Part shown: piece by piece, positions 16,942-25,139 of the stretch | Layout of the letters: every line of letters begins with the position of its first letter | How positions within the stretch are numbered: the first letter of the stretch is position 1 | Source of the DNA: Sphingobium cyanobacteriorum | Lineage (GTDB): Bacteria; Pseudomonadota; Alphaproteobacteria; Sphingomonadales; Sphingomonadaceae | DNA: 64,000 bases | Direction of reading: 5' to 3' | Assembly: GCF_030580935.1 (NCBI RefSeq) | Contig: NZ_JAUQOM010000001.1 | Coordinates: 124,001-188,000 of the forward strand | The notes under the pieces: generated by a model | The model's input: the letters and a program-made list of their open reading frames with translations, nothing else | The model's database searches: none | Told to the model about the DNA's origin: nothing | Position numbers and translations under genes: made by a program

Positions 16942-17829
16942 ATGCGCAGCGCCGATCCGCACAGCATCCTGTCAGTCGGCGCGACACTGGGCGAAGGTCC
17001 GGTGTGGGTCGCGCGCGACGCCGCTTTGTGGTTCGTCGATATCAAGCAGCATCGCATCCACCGCTATGACCCGGCGCTGGGCGTCGGGCGCAGTTGGGCC
17101 GCGCCCGGTCAGGTTGGCTGGATCGTCCCGACCGACGACGGCCTGTTCGCGGTCGGGCTGCAATCGGGCGTGCACAGATTCGATCCGGGCACCGATCCCG
17201 CGACGGGCAGCTTCACCCTGCTCCACGCCCCCGAAGCGCATCTGCCCGGCAACCGCCAGAATGACGCCTGCGTCGCGCCCGACGGCGCGATCTGGTTCGG
17301 GTCGATGGATGATGCGGAGCAGGCCGAAAGCGGCCATTTCTACCGCCTCCACAAAGGGCGATGCATCGAAACCGGCCTGCCCGCCGTATCGATCACCAAC
17401 GGCCCGGCTCTGTCACCCGATGGCCGCATCCTCTACCACACCGACACGGTGGGCAAGCGCATCTGGCGCACCGATCTGGCGCCGGACGGGACAGTCGGCA
17501 ACACGACCCTCTTCACCCGGATCGAGGCGGATGCAGGCTATCCCGATGGCCCCACTGTCGATGCCGAAGGCTGCCTGTGGACCGGATTGTTCGGCGGCTG
17601 GGCAGTGCGCCGCTATGATCCGGCGGGCAGGCTGATGCGCGAAATCCGCCTGCCCGTGGCCAACGTCACCAAGATCGCCTTTGGCGGCCCGGACCTGCGC
17701 ACGGCCTATGTCACGACCGCGCGCAAGGGGCTGGACGTGACAACGTTGACAGAACAGCCCCTGGCGGGCGATCTGTTCGCTTTCGATCCCGGTGTCGCGG
17801 GACTGCCGGGTCCTATCGCAACGATATAA
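16942..17829 (+). CDS. xylC: SMP-30/gluconolactonase family xylonolactonase (XylC-like)
   Basis: A 295-residue six-bladed beta-propeller lactonase. Family metal-ligand positions are visible: E18 in LGEGPVW, Asn in ITNGPALSPDG and Asp in YPDGPTVDAEG. NRQNDACVAPDGAIWFGSMD is also typical. It should open xylonolactone to xylonate, directly after the XylB step. Start ATG at 16942 follows the xylB stop by one base, and the longer open frame from 16852 is rejected because it would lie inside xylB. Its own stop is followed by an AAGAGAGAGCTGGAAGGAA leader for the transporter gene. Confidence 0.88.
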   Translation: MRSADPHSILSVGATLGEGPVWVARDAALWFVDIKQHRIHRYDPALGVGRSWAAPGQVGWIVPTDDGLFAVGLQSGVHRFDPGTDPATGSFTLLHAPEAHLPGNRQNDACVAPDGAIWFGSMDDAEQAESGHFYRLHKGRCIETGLPAVSITNGPALSPDGRILYHTDTVGKRIWRTDLAPDGTVGNTTLFTRIEADAGYPDGPTVDAEGCLWTGLFGGWAVRRYDPAGRLMREIRLPVANVTKIAFGGPDLRTAYVTTARKGLDVTTLTEQPLAGDLFAFDPGVAGLPGPIATI

Positions 17830-17853
17830 AAGAGAGAGCTGGAAGGAACGACA

Positions 17854-19266
17854 ATGACTGAGGGGAGCGCCGGGAAGGTCAATATGGCCTTCATCGCCGC
17901 GATTGTCGCCGTGGCGACGATCGGCGGCTTCATGTTCGGTTATGATTCGGGCGTCATCAACGGCACGCAAAAGGGGCTGGAAGCGGCCTTCGACCTGGGC
18001 AAGCTGGGCATCGGCATCAATGTCGGCGCGATTCTGGTCGGCTCCTCGATCGGCGCGTTCGGCGCGGGGCGCATGGCCGATATCATCGGCCGGCGCGGTG
18101 TCATGATGCTGGCGGCCATCCTGTTCCTGGTCAGCGCATTGCTGGCGGGCGCCGCCGGCTCCTCCGCCCTCTTCATCTTCGCCCGCATCATCGGCGGCCT
18201 GGGCGTCGGCGCGGCGAGCGTCATTTCGCCGGTCTATATCTCCGAAGTCACCCCCGCCAATGTGCGCGGCCGCCTGTCGTCGGTACAGCAGGTCATGATC
18301 ATTTCCGGCCTGACCGGCGCGTTCGTCGCCAATTTCGTGCTGGCCCGTCATGCTGGCGGTTCCACCGCGCCGCTGTGGCTCGACTATCCGGCGTGGCGCT
18401 GGATGTTCTGGTTGCAGGCGATCCCGGCCGCCATCTATTTCCTGGCGCTGCTCGTGATCCCCGAAAGCCCCCGCTATCTGGTGGCGCGCGGCCATGACGA
18501 TCGCGCGCTCAGCGTTCTGACCCGCCTGTTCGGGGCGCAGGAAGCCGCGCGCAAGGTCGCCGACATCCGCGCCAGCCTGGCCGCCGACCATCATCGGCCG
18601 AAACTGTCCGACCTGATCAGCAAGACAACCGGCAAGATCCGCCCGATCGTGTGGACCGGCATCGGCCTGGCCGTCTTTCAGCAACTGGTCGGCATCAATG
18701 TCGTTTTCTATTATGGCGCGACGCTGTGGGAAGCGGTCGGCTTTTCGGAGGATAACGCCCTTCAGATCAACATATTGTCCGGCGTACTGTCGATCGGCGC
18801 ATGCCTGGGCACGATCATGCTGGTGGACCGGATCGGCCGCAAGCCGCTGCTGCTGATCGGATCGGCCGGCATGGCGGTGACGCTGGCGATCGTTGCCTAC
18901 GCCTTTTCCACCGCCGTCACCGGCGCGGATGGCGGCGTTACCCTGCCCGGCCATAATGGCCTGATGGCGCTGATCGCGGCGAACCTCTATGTGATCTTCT
19001 TCAACCTGAGCTGGGGTCCGATCATGTGGGTCATGCTGGGCGAGATGTTCCCCAACCAGATCCGCGGATCGGGCCTGGCGGTCGCGGGTTTCGCGCAGTG
19101 GATCGCCAATGCCGCCATCTCGGTCAGCTTCCCGGCGCTCGCCGTGTCGCCGGGGCTGGTTGTGACCTATAGCGGCTATGCGCTGTTCGCGGCGATCAGC
19201 TTCTTCTTCGTCCGCGCCATGGTGCATGAGACGAAGGGGCGCGAGCTTGAGGACATGGAAGGCTGA
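17854..19266 (+). CDS. xylE: MFS sugar porter, probable D-xylose/H+ symporter
   Basis: A 470-residue 12-helix transporter of the sugar porter family. Signatures: GGFMFGYDSGVING in helix 1, DIIGRRG between helices 2 and 3, PESPRYL after helix 6, QQLVGINVVFYYG in helix 7, DRIGRKPLL and the C-terminal ETKGRELEDME. It imports a pentose or hexose with protons across the inner membrane; D-xylose is inferred from the operon. The start is ATG at 17854, with GGAAGGAA seven bases upstream. Confidence 0.9.
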   Translation: MTEGSAGKVNMAFIAAIVAVATIGGFMFGYDSGVINGTQKGLEAAFDLGKLGIGINVGAILVGSSIGAFGAGRMADIIGRRGVMMLAAILFLVSALLAGAAGSSALFIFARIIGGLGVGAASVISPVYISEVTPANVRGRLSSVQQVMIISGLTGAFVANFVLARHAGGSTAPLWLDYPAWRWMFWLQAIPAAIYFLALLVIPESPRYLVARGHDDRALSVLTRLFGAQEAARKVADIRASLAADHHRPKLSDLISKTTGKIRPIVWTGIGLAVFQQLVGINVVFYYGATLWEAVGFSEDNALQINILSGVLSIGACLGTIMLVDRIGRKPLLLIGSAGMAVTLAIVAYAFSTAVTGADGGVTLPGHNGLMALIAANLYVIFFNLSWGPIMWVMLGEMFPNQIRGSGLAVAGFAQWIANAAISVSFPALAVSPGLVVTYSGYALFAAISFFFVRAMVHETKGRELEDMEG

Positions 19267-19283
19267 GCACCGATCGCATCCTC

Positions 19284-20153
19284 TTGCGGGCGGGAGCGCT
19301 GGAAGCGGCGCTCTCCCCCGCTGCTGGCGGTTCGCTGCTGTGGCTGGCGCTGGACGGCGTGGACCTGCTGCGCCGGGCGCCGGACGAGGCCACCGACCCG
19401 CTGGCGATGGCCAGCTTTCCGCTGGTCCCCTATGCCAATCGCATCGCGGACGGACGGTTCGCCTTTGCCGGGCGAAGCCATCAGCTCCCCCGCAATTTCG
19501 GCGACCATCCGCACAGCATCCATGGCTTTGGCTGGCAGGCAAAGTGGACAGCGAGTGGTACAGCTCCATCGTCCACGCGGCTGACCCACATGCATGCCGG
19601 CGACGCGGGCTGGCCATGGTCCTACCGTGCCGAACAGCATGTCATGCTCACCCCGTCGCAGATGTTCATGTCGCTGTCCCTTTTCAACGCCGGCGACACG
19701 CCTATGCCCGCCGGTCTTGGCTTCCACCCCTATTTCCTGGCCGACGCGGCAACCACGATCCGGTTCGATGCACGCAGCCTGTGGCTGTCCACCCCCGACA
19801 TGCTGCCCGACCGGGAAGCGGCCGCCGATATGCTGGGCGACTGGTCCCGCCCCGCCATTGTGCGCGGCGACACGCTGGTCGACAATGCCTATGCGGGCTG
19901 GACCGGCCCGGCCATTGTCCAGCGCGGCGACGGGCTGCGCCTGACGGTCAGCGCCACCGGGGCCGATTTCCTGCACGTCTATCGCCCGCCAGCCAGCAAT
20001 GATTTCTGTCTGGAGCCGGTCAGTCATATGCCCGACGCGATCAACCGGAATGCAATGCCGGTGCTGCCCCCCGGCGACACGGCGCGCCTGTCCATGACCA
20101 TCGCGATCGACAAAATCAACCAGACGCTTTCGAAATCGGACGGGATCGCCTAA
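19284..20153 (+). CDS. Aldose 1-epimerase (mutarotase) family protein
   Basis: A galactose-mutarotase-fold protein of about 289 residues that interconverts sugar anomers. Motifs include PLVPYANRIADGRF, HGFGWQ (catalytic histidine region) and GLGFHPYF. As the last operon gene it would supply the anomer used by XylB. The start is uncertain: TTG at 19284 is reported, but the beta strand expected at the N-terminus (ILLRAGALEAAL) begins before it. An in-frame CTG at 19263 overlaps the transporter stop (CTGA) and would give MSTDRILLRAG, a better fit. The family catalytic Glu near the C-terminus appears as CLEPVSHMPD. Confidence 0.85.
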   Translation: MRAGALEAALSPAAGGSLLWLALDGVDLLRRAPDEATDPLAMASFPLVPYANRIADGRFAFAGRSHQLPRNFGDHPHSIHGFGWQAKWTASGTAPSSTRLTHMHAGDAGWPWSYRAEQHVMLTPSQMFMSLSLFNAGDTPMPAGLGFHPYFLADAATTIRFDARSLWLSTPDMLPDREAAADMLGDWSRPAIVRGDTLVDNAYAGWTGPAIVQRGDGLRLTVSATGADFLHVYRPPASNDFCLEPVSHMPDAINRNAMPVLPPGDTARLSMTIAIDKINQTLSKSDGIA

Positions 20154-20186
20154 GCTGCCGCCAGATAGCAGCAAAGGGTCTAGCCT

Positions 20187-20540
20187 ATGCAATTTTTGCG
20201 GACAGCCTTCTGGGTCGTCATCGCCGTGGGTCTCGCCTTCTTCTGCATGGCGAACTACGTCCCTGTAACCGTGCGCCTGTGGGGCGACATCGTGATGGAA
20301 ACCAAGCTGCCCGTGCTGCTGATCGGCGCGTTCCTGCTGGGCGCCCTGCCCTTCTGGATCATGGCGCGGGCGACGCGCTGGCGCTTGAAGCGGCGGCTCG
20401 ACAGCACGCAAAAGGCGCTGGTGGTCGCCACCGCCGCCGCCGCGCCGCCGCCCCCGGCTTCCCCCCTGCCGGACGCGCCCGCCCTGGGCGGCCTGCCCGA
20501 TCCCCTCGCCCCCAACACCAGCACCACAGGACCAGCATGA
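20187..20540 (+). CDS. LapA-domain inner-membrane protein
   Basis: A 117-residue protein with two transmembrane helices at about residues 5-24 and 41-62, and a Pro/Ala-rich C-terminal tail. The arrangement and the N-PVTVRLWG-like loop match the LapA (DUF1049) family, in which E. coli LapA works with LapB in lipopolysaccharide assembly control. Role here inferred only from family. The start is ATG at 20187, with AAAGGG nine bases upstream. Its stop overlaps the pyrF start (ATGA), so the two are translationally coupled. Confidence 0.8.
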   Translation: MQFLRTAFWVVIAVGLAFFCMANYVPVTVRLWGDIVMETKLPVLLIGAFLLGALPFWIMARATRWRLKRRLDSTQKALVVATAAAAPPPPASPLPDAPALGGLPDPLAPNTSTTGPA

Positions 20541-21211
20541 GCAGCCCCATCTATGTCGCCATCGACACGCCGGACCTGGCCAGAGCGCAGACGCTCGCCG
20601 GCCAGGTGAAGCATCATGTCGGCGGGCTGAAACTGGGCCTGGAATTTTTCTGCGCCCATGGCCATCATGGCGTGCATGAGATGATGAAGTTCGGCCTGCC
20701 GATCTTCCTGGACCTGAAATTGCACGACATTCCCAATACCGTGGCGAAAGCGGTGCAGGCGCTGCACCCGCTGGAACCGGCGATCCTGACCGTCCATGCC
20801 GCCGGCGGCCGCGCCATGCTGGAGGATGCGAAGGCGGCGGCGGGCATGCATACCAAGGTGGTCGCCGTGACCGTGCTGACCAGCCTCGACAATGGCGACC
20901 TGCTGGATATCGGCGTGGGCGGAAAGGCCGAGGATCAGGTCCGCCGCCTCGCCGACCTGGCGCAGAGCGCGGGCCTCGACGGCATCGTCTGTTCGGGCGA
21001 GGAAGTGGCGCTGGTCAAGCAGGGCTGGCATGACGGCTTCTTCGTCGTGCCCGGCGTCCGCCCGGCGGGCGGCGCACTGGGCGACCAGAAGCGCGCGGTA
21101 ACGCCAAGGCAGGCGTTGGACCGGGGTGCCTCCATCCTGGTCGTGGGCCGGCCGATCAGCCTGGCGGACAATCCCGACATGGCCGCGCGCGCGATCGAGG
21201 CGACGCTGTAG
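20537..21211 (+). CDS. pyrF: Orotidine 5'-phosphate decarboxylase
   Basis: A 224-residue TIM-barrel enzyme that decarboxylates OMP to UMP, the last step of pyrimidine synthesis. The signature catalytic segment FLDLKLHDIPNTV carries the Asp-Lys-Asp array. VGRPISLADNPD near the C-terminus is the phosphate-binding loop. Start ATG at 20537 overlaps the LapA stop codon; the longer open frame from 20279 runs out of frame through lapA and is rejected. Near-typical length. Confidence 0.95.
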   Translation: MSSPIYVAIDTPDLARAQTLAGQVKHHVGGLKLGLEFFCAHGHHGVHEMMKFGLPIFLDLKLHDIPNTVAKAVQALHPLEPAILTVHAAGGRAMLEDAKAAAGMHTKVVAVTVLTSLDNGDLLDIGVGGKAEDQVRRLADLAQSAGLDGIVCSGEEVALVKQGWHDGFFVVPGVRPAGGALGDQKRAVTPRQALDRGASILVVGRPISLADNPDMAARAIEATL

Positions 21212-21252
21212 AACAGGACAACGAAACCCCGCTGGCCGGCCGCTTCTGACGC

Positions 21253-21287
21253 AAAAAAGCGCGCGCAGCTTTTGGCCACGCGCGCTT
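21253..21287 (-). terminator. Terminator of the SPOR lipoprotein operon
   Basis: Read on the minus strand, AAGCGCGCG pairs with CGCGCGCTT (nine bases, 13-base loop) and is followed by a run of six T. It lies 24 bp after the lipoprotein stop codon. It may also slow transcription coming from pyrF. Confidence 0.85.
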
Positions 21288-21310
21288 CAGGCTTGCTTGG
21301 GAGAATAGGG

Positions 21311-22666
21311 TCAGCGCGAGGCGAACTGGCGGCCACGGCTGGCGACAGCCCAGCGCTGCGGTGTCGCGTTCGGCGCGGTTTCGCGCACGAAGCACTGGCC
21401 CCGCTGCGACCGGATCGTGCGACAGGCGCTCATCGCGTCGGTCCGGCTGGCAAAGCCGCTGATGGCGAGACGATGATAGATTTTGCCTTTGACCGTCGCC
21501 TGGCTGGTCAGCACCGGGAAGGCGGCCAGCGTGCTGTTGCGGCCCGCCATGCTCATATATTTTTCCTTGGCGATTGCCGCATTGTCATAGGCGCCAAGCT
21601 GGACGACCCAATGGCTGGCGCCCGCGCCGACCGGCTTGATGAAGGCGGCCTGCTGCATCCGCGCGACCGGCGCGACGGGAAGCGTCGCCTTGGCGCGCGC
21701 CTTGGCGGCCACCGGCCTGGCGTTATGATCTTCTACAATGAAGCCACGGGCGGCGACACGGACGGGTGCCGGTGACGCCTTGGGGGCGGGTGCAGGCTCG
21801 ACCGCCGGCTGCGGCGCGGGCGAGGCTTCCGCGACCTGGACCGGGGCTTCTGGCTGGGCTTCCGGCAAGGGGGCGGATTCAGGCGCGGCCTCCGCCATCT
21901 GCACCGGCGCTTGTTCCTGCGCCGGGGCGGTGAGCGCCAGCGCGACCGGCTGGCCCGGATCGCCCTGGCTGAGCGTCACGCCCATCAGCGCGGCGACACG
22001 CAGCGGCGCGAGAGAAGGTTCGGCGATCTGCGCCCAGTCGGAAATGCGCTTGTTCGCGGCCAGCGGCTCCATGTCCATGCCGACCAGCGTGCGCGCATCT
22101 TTCCAGCGGCCGGCCAGCGCATAGGCATAGGCCAGATTCTGGCGCGTGCGCGCGGTTGCCGACGGATCATGAATCGCTTCGGACAGGATGCGCACGCCTT
22201 CGGCCGGATCGCCCGCCATCGCCATCGCCAGGCCATAGTCGCCGGCGGGCACGGTGTCGGCATGGGCAACCAGCAGGCTGCGCGCGGCATCGGGACGGCC
22301 CTGCGCCACCTGCACCAGCGCCAGGCTGACGATCGTGCGCGCATCGGCATTGCCCAGCGCCAGCGAATCGGCCAGCGCGGTTTCAGCGGAAGCGAAACGG
22401 CCCGCCAGCACATAGGCGCGGCCCAGAATTTGCCGATAGGCCCCGTTCTGCGGATCAAGCTGCACTGCGGCTTCGGCGGCCTCCACCGCCTTGGTCGCAT
22501 TGCGGCTGGCCAGCGCCTTGTCGGCGGCGGCGGCCAGCTTGGCCGGATCAGCCTTTGGCTGCACGGCTGACGTGCGGGGATGGAAAGCCGCACCCGTGCA
22601 GCCGACCATGGTGGTGGCGACGATCAGCGAGGACAGCGCCGCCTTTCCAAATGTCTTGCGGTTCAT
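21311..22666 (-). CDS. TPR and SPOR domain lipoprotein
   Basis: A 451-residue envelope protein. The lipobox MVGC puts the lipidated cysteine at residue 23. Tetratricopeptide-like helical repeats follow (about 45-200, for example AAVQLDPQNGAYRQILGRAYVLAG), then a long Pro/Ala/Glu linker and a C-terminal SPOR domain at about 355-435 (WVVQLGAYDNAAIAKEKY). SPOR domains bind denuded septal peptidoglycan, so the protein probably marks the division site from the outer membrane. Start ATG 22666 is preferred over GTG 22678 on Shine-Dalgarno spacing. It is the third gene of an operon with a ParA-like ATPase and an RHH protein (19-bp gap), an unusual partnership. Confidence 0.88.
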   Translation of the reverse strand: MNRKTFGKAALSSLIVATTMVGCTGAAFHPRTSAVQPKADPAKLAAAADKALASRNATKAVEAAEAAVQLDPQNGAYRQILGRAYVLAGRFASAETALADSLALGNADARTIVSLALVQVAQGRPDAARSLLVAHADTVPAGDYGLAMAMAGDPAEGVRILSEAIHDPSATARTRQNLAYAYALAGRWKDARTLVGMDMEPLAANKRISDWAQIAEPSLAPLRVAALMGVTLSQGDPGQPVALALTAPAQEQAPVQMAEAAPESAPLPEAQPEAPVQVAEASPAPQPAVEPAPAPKASPAPVRVAARGFIVEDHNARPVAAKARAKATLPVAPVARMQQAAFIKPVGAGASHWVVQLGAYDNAAIAKEKYMSMAGRNSTLAAFPVLTSQATVKGKIYHRLAISGFASRTDAMSACRTIRSQRGQCFVRETAPNATPQRWAVASRGRQFASR

Positions 22667-22685
22667 ATCTTTACCCACCCTTCAT

Positions 22686-23186
22686 TCACTGGCTGTCGCG
22701 CATATGCGGCAGCTGCTGTGTCAGCCGGTCGATTTCCGGCAGGTCATTGAGAAAATCATCCAGTGCTTGCGTCACGATCTGCTGCGCGGACCGCCCGCTG
22801 ATGGCGCAGGCCAGGCGCAGGCTGAGATGCCGTTCGCTATCCAGCCGCAACGTGAAGGCGGACTTGCGCCCCTGGGCCGCCGCCTTGGCAAGCGGCGCCT
22901 TGCCCGCGATCCGCTTGGCCAGCGCCTTGCGTTCCTTGACGACAGGCGGCACCGGCACGACCGGCGCCATCGGCGTCAGGCCGATCGGCGCGGCCGGTTC
23001 TTCCACCGGCTGCGGTGCGGGCTCTACATCGAAGCCCATGTCGTTCCAGCCCAGATCATCCTGCAAGGCCGCAGCGCCGGGCGCACGGCCGAAGCCGAGC
23101 ATCGGACGGCGCATTGCCGGCTGGGCCGCGCCTTTTCGGGCGAGCAGGCCGGAGGTCAGGGATGCGAGCGGTTTGGGTTCAGCCAT
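22686..23186 (-). CDS. Ribbon-helix-helix protein partnered with ParA-like ATPase
   Basis: A 166-residue protein. The first 100 residues are low complexity and Pro/Ala-rich. The C-terminal segment at about 108-152 reads as a ribbon-helix-helix: strand AFTLRLD, helix SERHLSLRLACAISGR, helix SAQQIVTQALDDFL. RHH centromere-binding partners of ParA ATPases are known from plasmid systems (ParF-ParG type), so it may be the ATPase partner or cargo adaptor. The start is ATG at 23186 after a G-rich leader. It lies 15 bp after the ParA gene and 19 bp before the SPOR lipoprotein gene. Fold assignment is by eye; function is inference. Confidence 0.65.
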   Translation of the reverse strand: MAEPKPLASLTSGLLARKGAAQPAMRRPMLGFGRAPGAAALQDDLGWNDMGFDVEPAPQPVEEPAAPIGLTPMAPVVPVPPVVKERKALAKRIAGKAPLAKAAAQGRKSAFTLRLDSERHLSLRLACAISGRSAQQIVTQALDDFLNDLPEIDRLTQQLPHMRDSQ

Positions 23187-23201
23187 GGTCCATTCCCCCC
23201 C

Positions 23202-23924
23202 TTACTGGCCGATCACGCGGCGGCCAAAGCCCCCGCCGGACGGCCGCGCCGCGCCGATCGTGCCGACGCTGCCCTGGGGCACGGAAAAGACCGTGCGGCG
23301 GAAATTCTTTTCCAGCCGGTCCGAAACATAGGACCAGAGCGCCTGCACTTCGGCGCAGGAGCGCCCCTTGGGATCGACCTCCATCACCGTGCGGCCGTCG
23401 ATCATCGATGCGGCGAAATCGGTGCGATGGTGCAGCGTGACCGGCGCGACCGTGCCATGTTGCGACAGGGCGACGGCGGCTTCGGAGGTGATGCGCGCCT
23501 TGGGCGTGGCGGCGTTGACGACGAAGATCAGCGGCTTGCCCGCGCGTTCGCACAGGTCGACGGTGGCGCCCACGGCGCGCAGGTCGTGCGGGCTGGGACG
23601 GGTCGGCACGACGATGAGTTCGGCGACCGAAATGACGCTCTGGATCGCCATGGTGATGGCGGGCGGGGTGTCGATGACGGCCAGCTTGAAGCCCTGCTGG
23701 CGAAGGATTTCGAGATCGGCGGCAAGGCGCGCCACCGTGGTCTGGGCAAAGGCCGGAAATTCCGCTTCCCGCTCGTTCCACCAGTCGGCCAGCGATCCTT
23801 GCGGATCGATGTCGATCAGCACCACCGGACCGGCGCCGGCGATCTGCGCCTGAACGGCCAGATGACCCGACAGGGTGGTCTTGCCCGATCCGCCCTTCTG
23901 CGATGCCAACGCCAAAATCCGCAC
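23202..23924 (-). CDS. ParA/MinD-family ATPase
   Basis: A 240-residue P-loop ATPase with deviant Walker A KGGSGKTT (residues 10-17, including the ParA signature lysine K10), A' motif DIDPQGSLADWW and B motif LAVIDTPP. Enzymes of this type form ATP-driven gradients on DNA or membrane to position plasmids, chromosomes or protein machines. It is not next to a parB, gidAB or origin genes, so it is an orphan ParA. It leads an operon with an RHH protein and a SPOR lipoprotein. The start is set at GTG 23924 after GGGGGTGGGC; an ATG at 23966 would add 14 atypical residues. A CtrA-like site lies 51 bp upstream. Confidence 0.88.
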   Translation of the reverse strand: MRILALASQKGGSGKTTLSGHLAVQAQIAGAGPVVLIDIDPQGSLADWWNEREAEFPAFAQTTVARLAADLEILRQQGFKLAVIDTPPAITMAIQSVISVAELIVVPTRPSPHDLRAVGATVDLCERAGKPLIFVVNAATPKARITSEAAVALSQHGTVAPVTLHHRTDFAASMIDGRTVMEVDPKGRSCAEVQALWSYVSDRLEKNFRRTVFSVPQGSVGTIGAARPSGGGFGRRVIGQ

Positions 23925-23974
23925 GCCCACCCCCGACAAAAATCCAGTTCCGGCTGGAATTGCCACGGCCGCGC

Positions 23975-23989
23975 CTAAGATTTGGTTAA
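23975..23989. promoter_or_regulatory. CtrA-like site CTAA-N7-TTAA before the ParA operon
   Basis: CTAA, GATTTGG, TTAA fits TTAA-N7-TTAA with one mismatch. It is in the 189-bp divergent region, 51 bp before the ParA start and 125 bp before the Sel1-SPOR gene. It has the same form as the site near the PilZ gene. CtrA control is inferred. Confidence 0.35.
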
Positions 23990-24113
23990 TCCTGGGGGAA
24001 GTTTGGCAAGCGGAACGACAGGCATTCAGATTTGGGTGCTTGACGCTAACAGGAGATTAACCTTGATTGCCGATAGACGCGGCGTGAACCTTTTCGCGCG
24101 GGAGCTTGAGCGC

Positions 24114-25133
24114 ATGAAGCATATCCTGGGACTGGCGGCGATCGCCGCGATGATGGGCGTGACCGCGCCAGCACTGGCCGATGTCAAAACCGGCGTCGAT
24201 GCCTGGCAACAGGGCGATTATGCCAAGGCGATCGCCGAATGGCGGCCGCTGGCGCAGGGGGGCGATCCCGACGCGCAATTCAACCTGGGTCAGGCGTACA
24301 AGCTGGGCCGCGGCGTCCCGTCCGACCTGAATGTCGCGCTCGACTGGTATCGCAAGGCCGCACAGCAGGGACATTTGCGGGCTGAGGACAATCTGGCCCT
24401 GCTGATGTTCCAGCAGGGCGACCGGGCGGCGGCCATCCCCTATCTCCAGCGTGCATCGGCGCGGGGGGAGCCGCGCGCGCAATATATTGTCGGCACCGCG
24501 CTGTTCAACGGCGACCTGATCGGCAAGGATTGGGTGCGCGCCTATGCGCTGATGACCAGGGCATCGGCATCCGGCCTGCCACAGGCGGCGACCAGCCTGG
24601 AGCAGATGGACAAATATATTCCCGAAGACCAGCGCAGGCAGGGCCTTGCCCTCGCCGCCAGCCTGGAAAAGGGGGACAAGGGCACGACCCTGGCGTCGGC
24701 CAGTCCCCCGCCGGCGCGCAGCGCGCCTTCGGCCGTGCGCACGACCGAATTGCCGCCCTCCACGCCCAGCCAGCCGGTGACGTTGCCGCCCCGGCCGGTG
24801 GTGAAACCTGCCCCTGTCGCGCCCAGACCTGCGCCGCAGGTGGCCGTCGCAAAGCCGGCCCCCGCGCGCCCGGCCCCGACGGTCGCCGCCCCGTCCGCAT
24901 CGGGCGGCTGGCGGGTCCAGCTTGGCGCCTTTGGCGAGGAAGGCCGCGCCCGCGCTTTGTGGAGCCAACTGGCCAAGAAGGTCGGCGGCCTGTCCGCCTA
25001 CCAGCCCTATCTGGTCAAGGCTGGCGCCGTCACCCGGCTCCAGGCCGGGCCGATCGCCAGCAGCGCCGACGCCGCCCGCCTGTGCGGCGCGATCAAGGCG
25101 GCGGGATCGGACTGCATGCCCAGGAAGATGTGA
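24114..25133 (+). CDS. Sel1-repeat and SPOR domain exported protein
   Basis: A 339-residue protein with a signal peptide (MKHILGLAAIAAMMGVTAPA, cleavage near residue 22). Sel1-like/TPR repeats follow at about 30-170 (YAKAIAEWRPLAQGGDPDAQ and similar), then a Pro-rich linker (about 200-285) and a C-terminal SPOR domain (GGWRVQLGAFGEEGRARAL). It is predicted to be periplasmic and to bind septal glycan strands. Start ATG at 24114 has GGGAG upstream; the longer frame from 23982 covers the promoter and is rejected. It diverges from the ParA/RHH/SPOR operon, so two SPOR proteins flank one regulatory region. The stop is 6 bp from a convergent LysR gene. Confidence 0.87.
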   Translation: MKHILGLAAIAAMMGVTAPALADVKTGVDAWQQGDYAKAIAEWRPLAQGGDPDAQFNLGQAYKLGRGVPSDLNVALDWYRKAAQQGHLRAEDNLALLMFQQGDRAAAIPYLQRASARGEPRAQYIVGTALFNGDLIGKDWVRAYALMTRASASGLPQAATSLEQMDKYIPEDQRRQGLALAASLEKGDKGTTLASASPPPARSAPSAVRTTELPPSTPSQPVTLPPRPVVKPAPVAPRPAPQVAVAKPAPARPAPTVAAPSASGGWRVQLGAFGEEGRARALWSQLAKKVGGLSAYQPYLVKAGAVTRLQAGPIASSADAARLCGAIKAAGSDCMPRKM

Positions 25134-25139
25134 AGGGGG

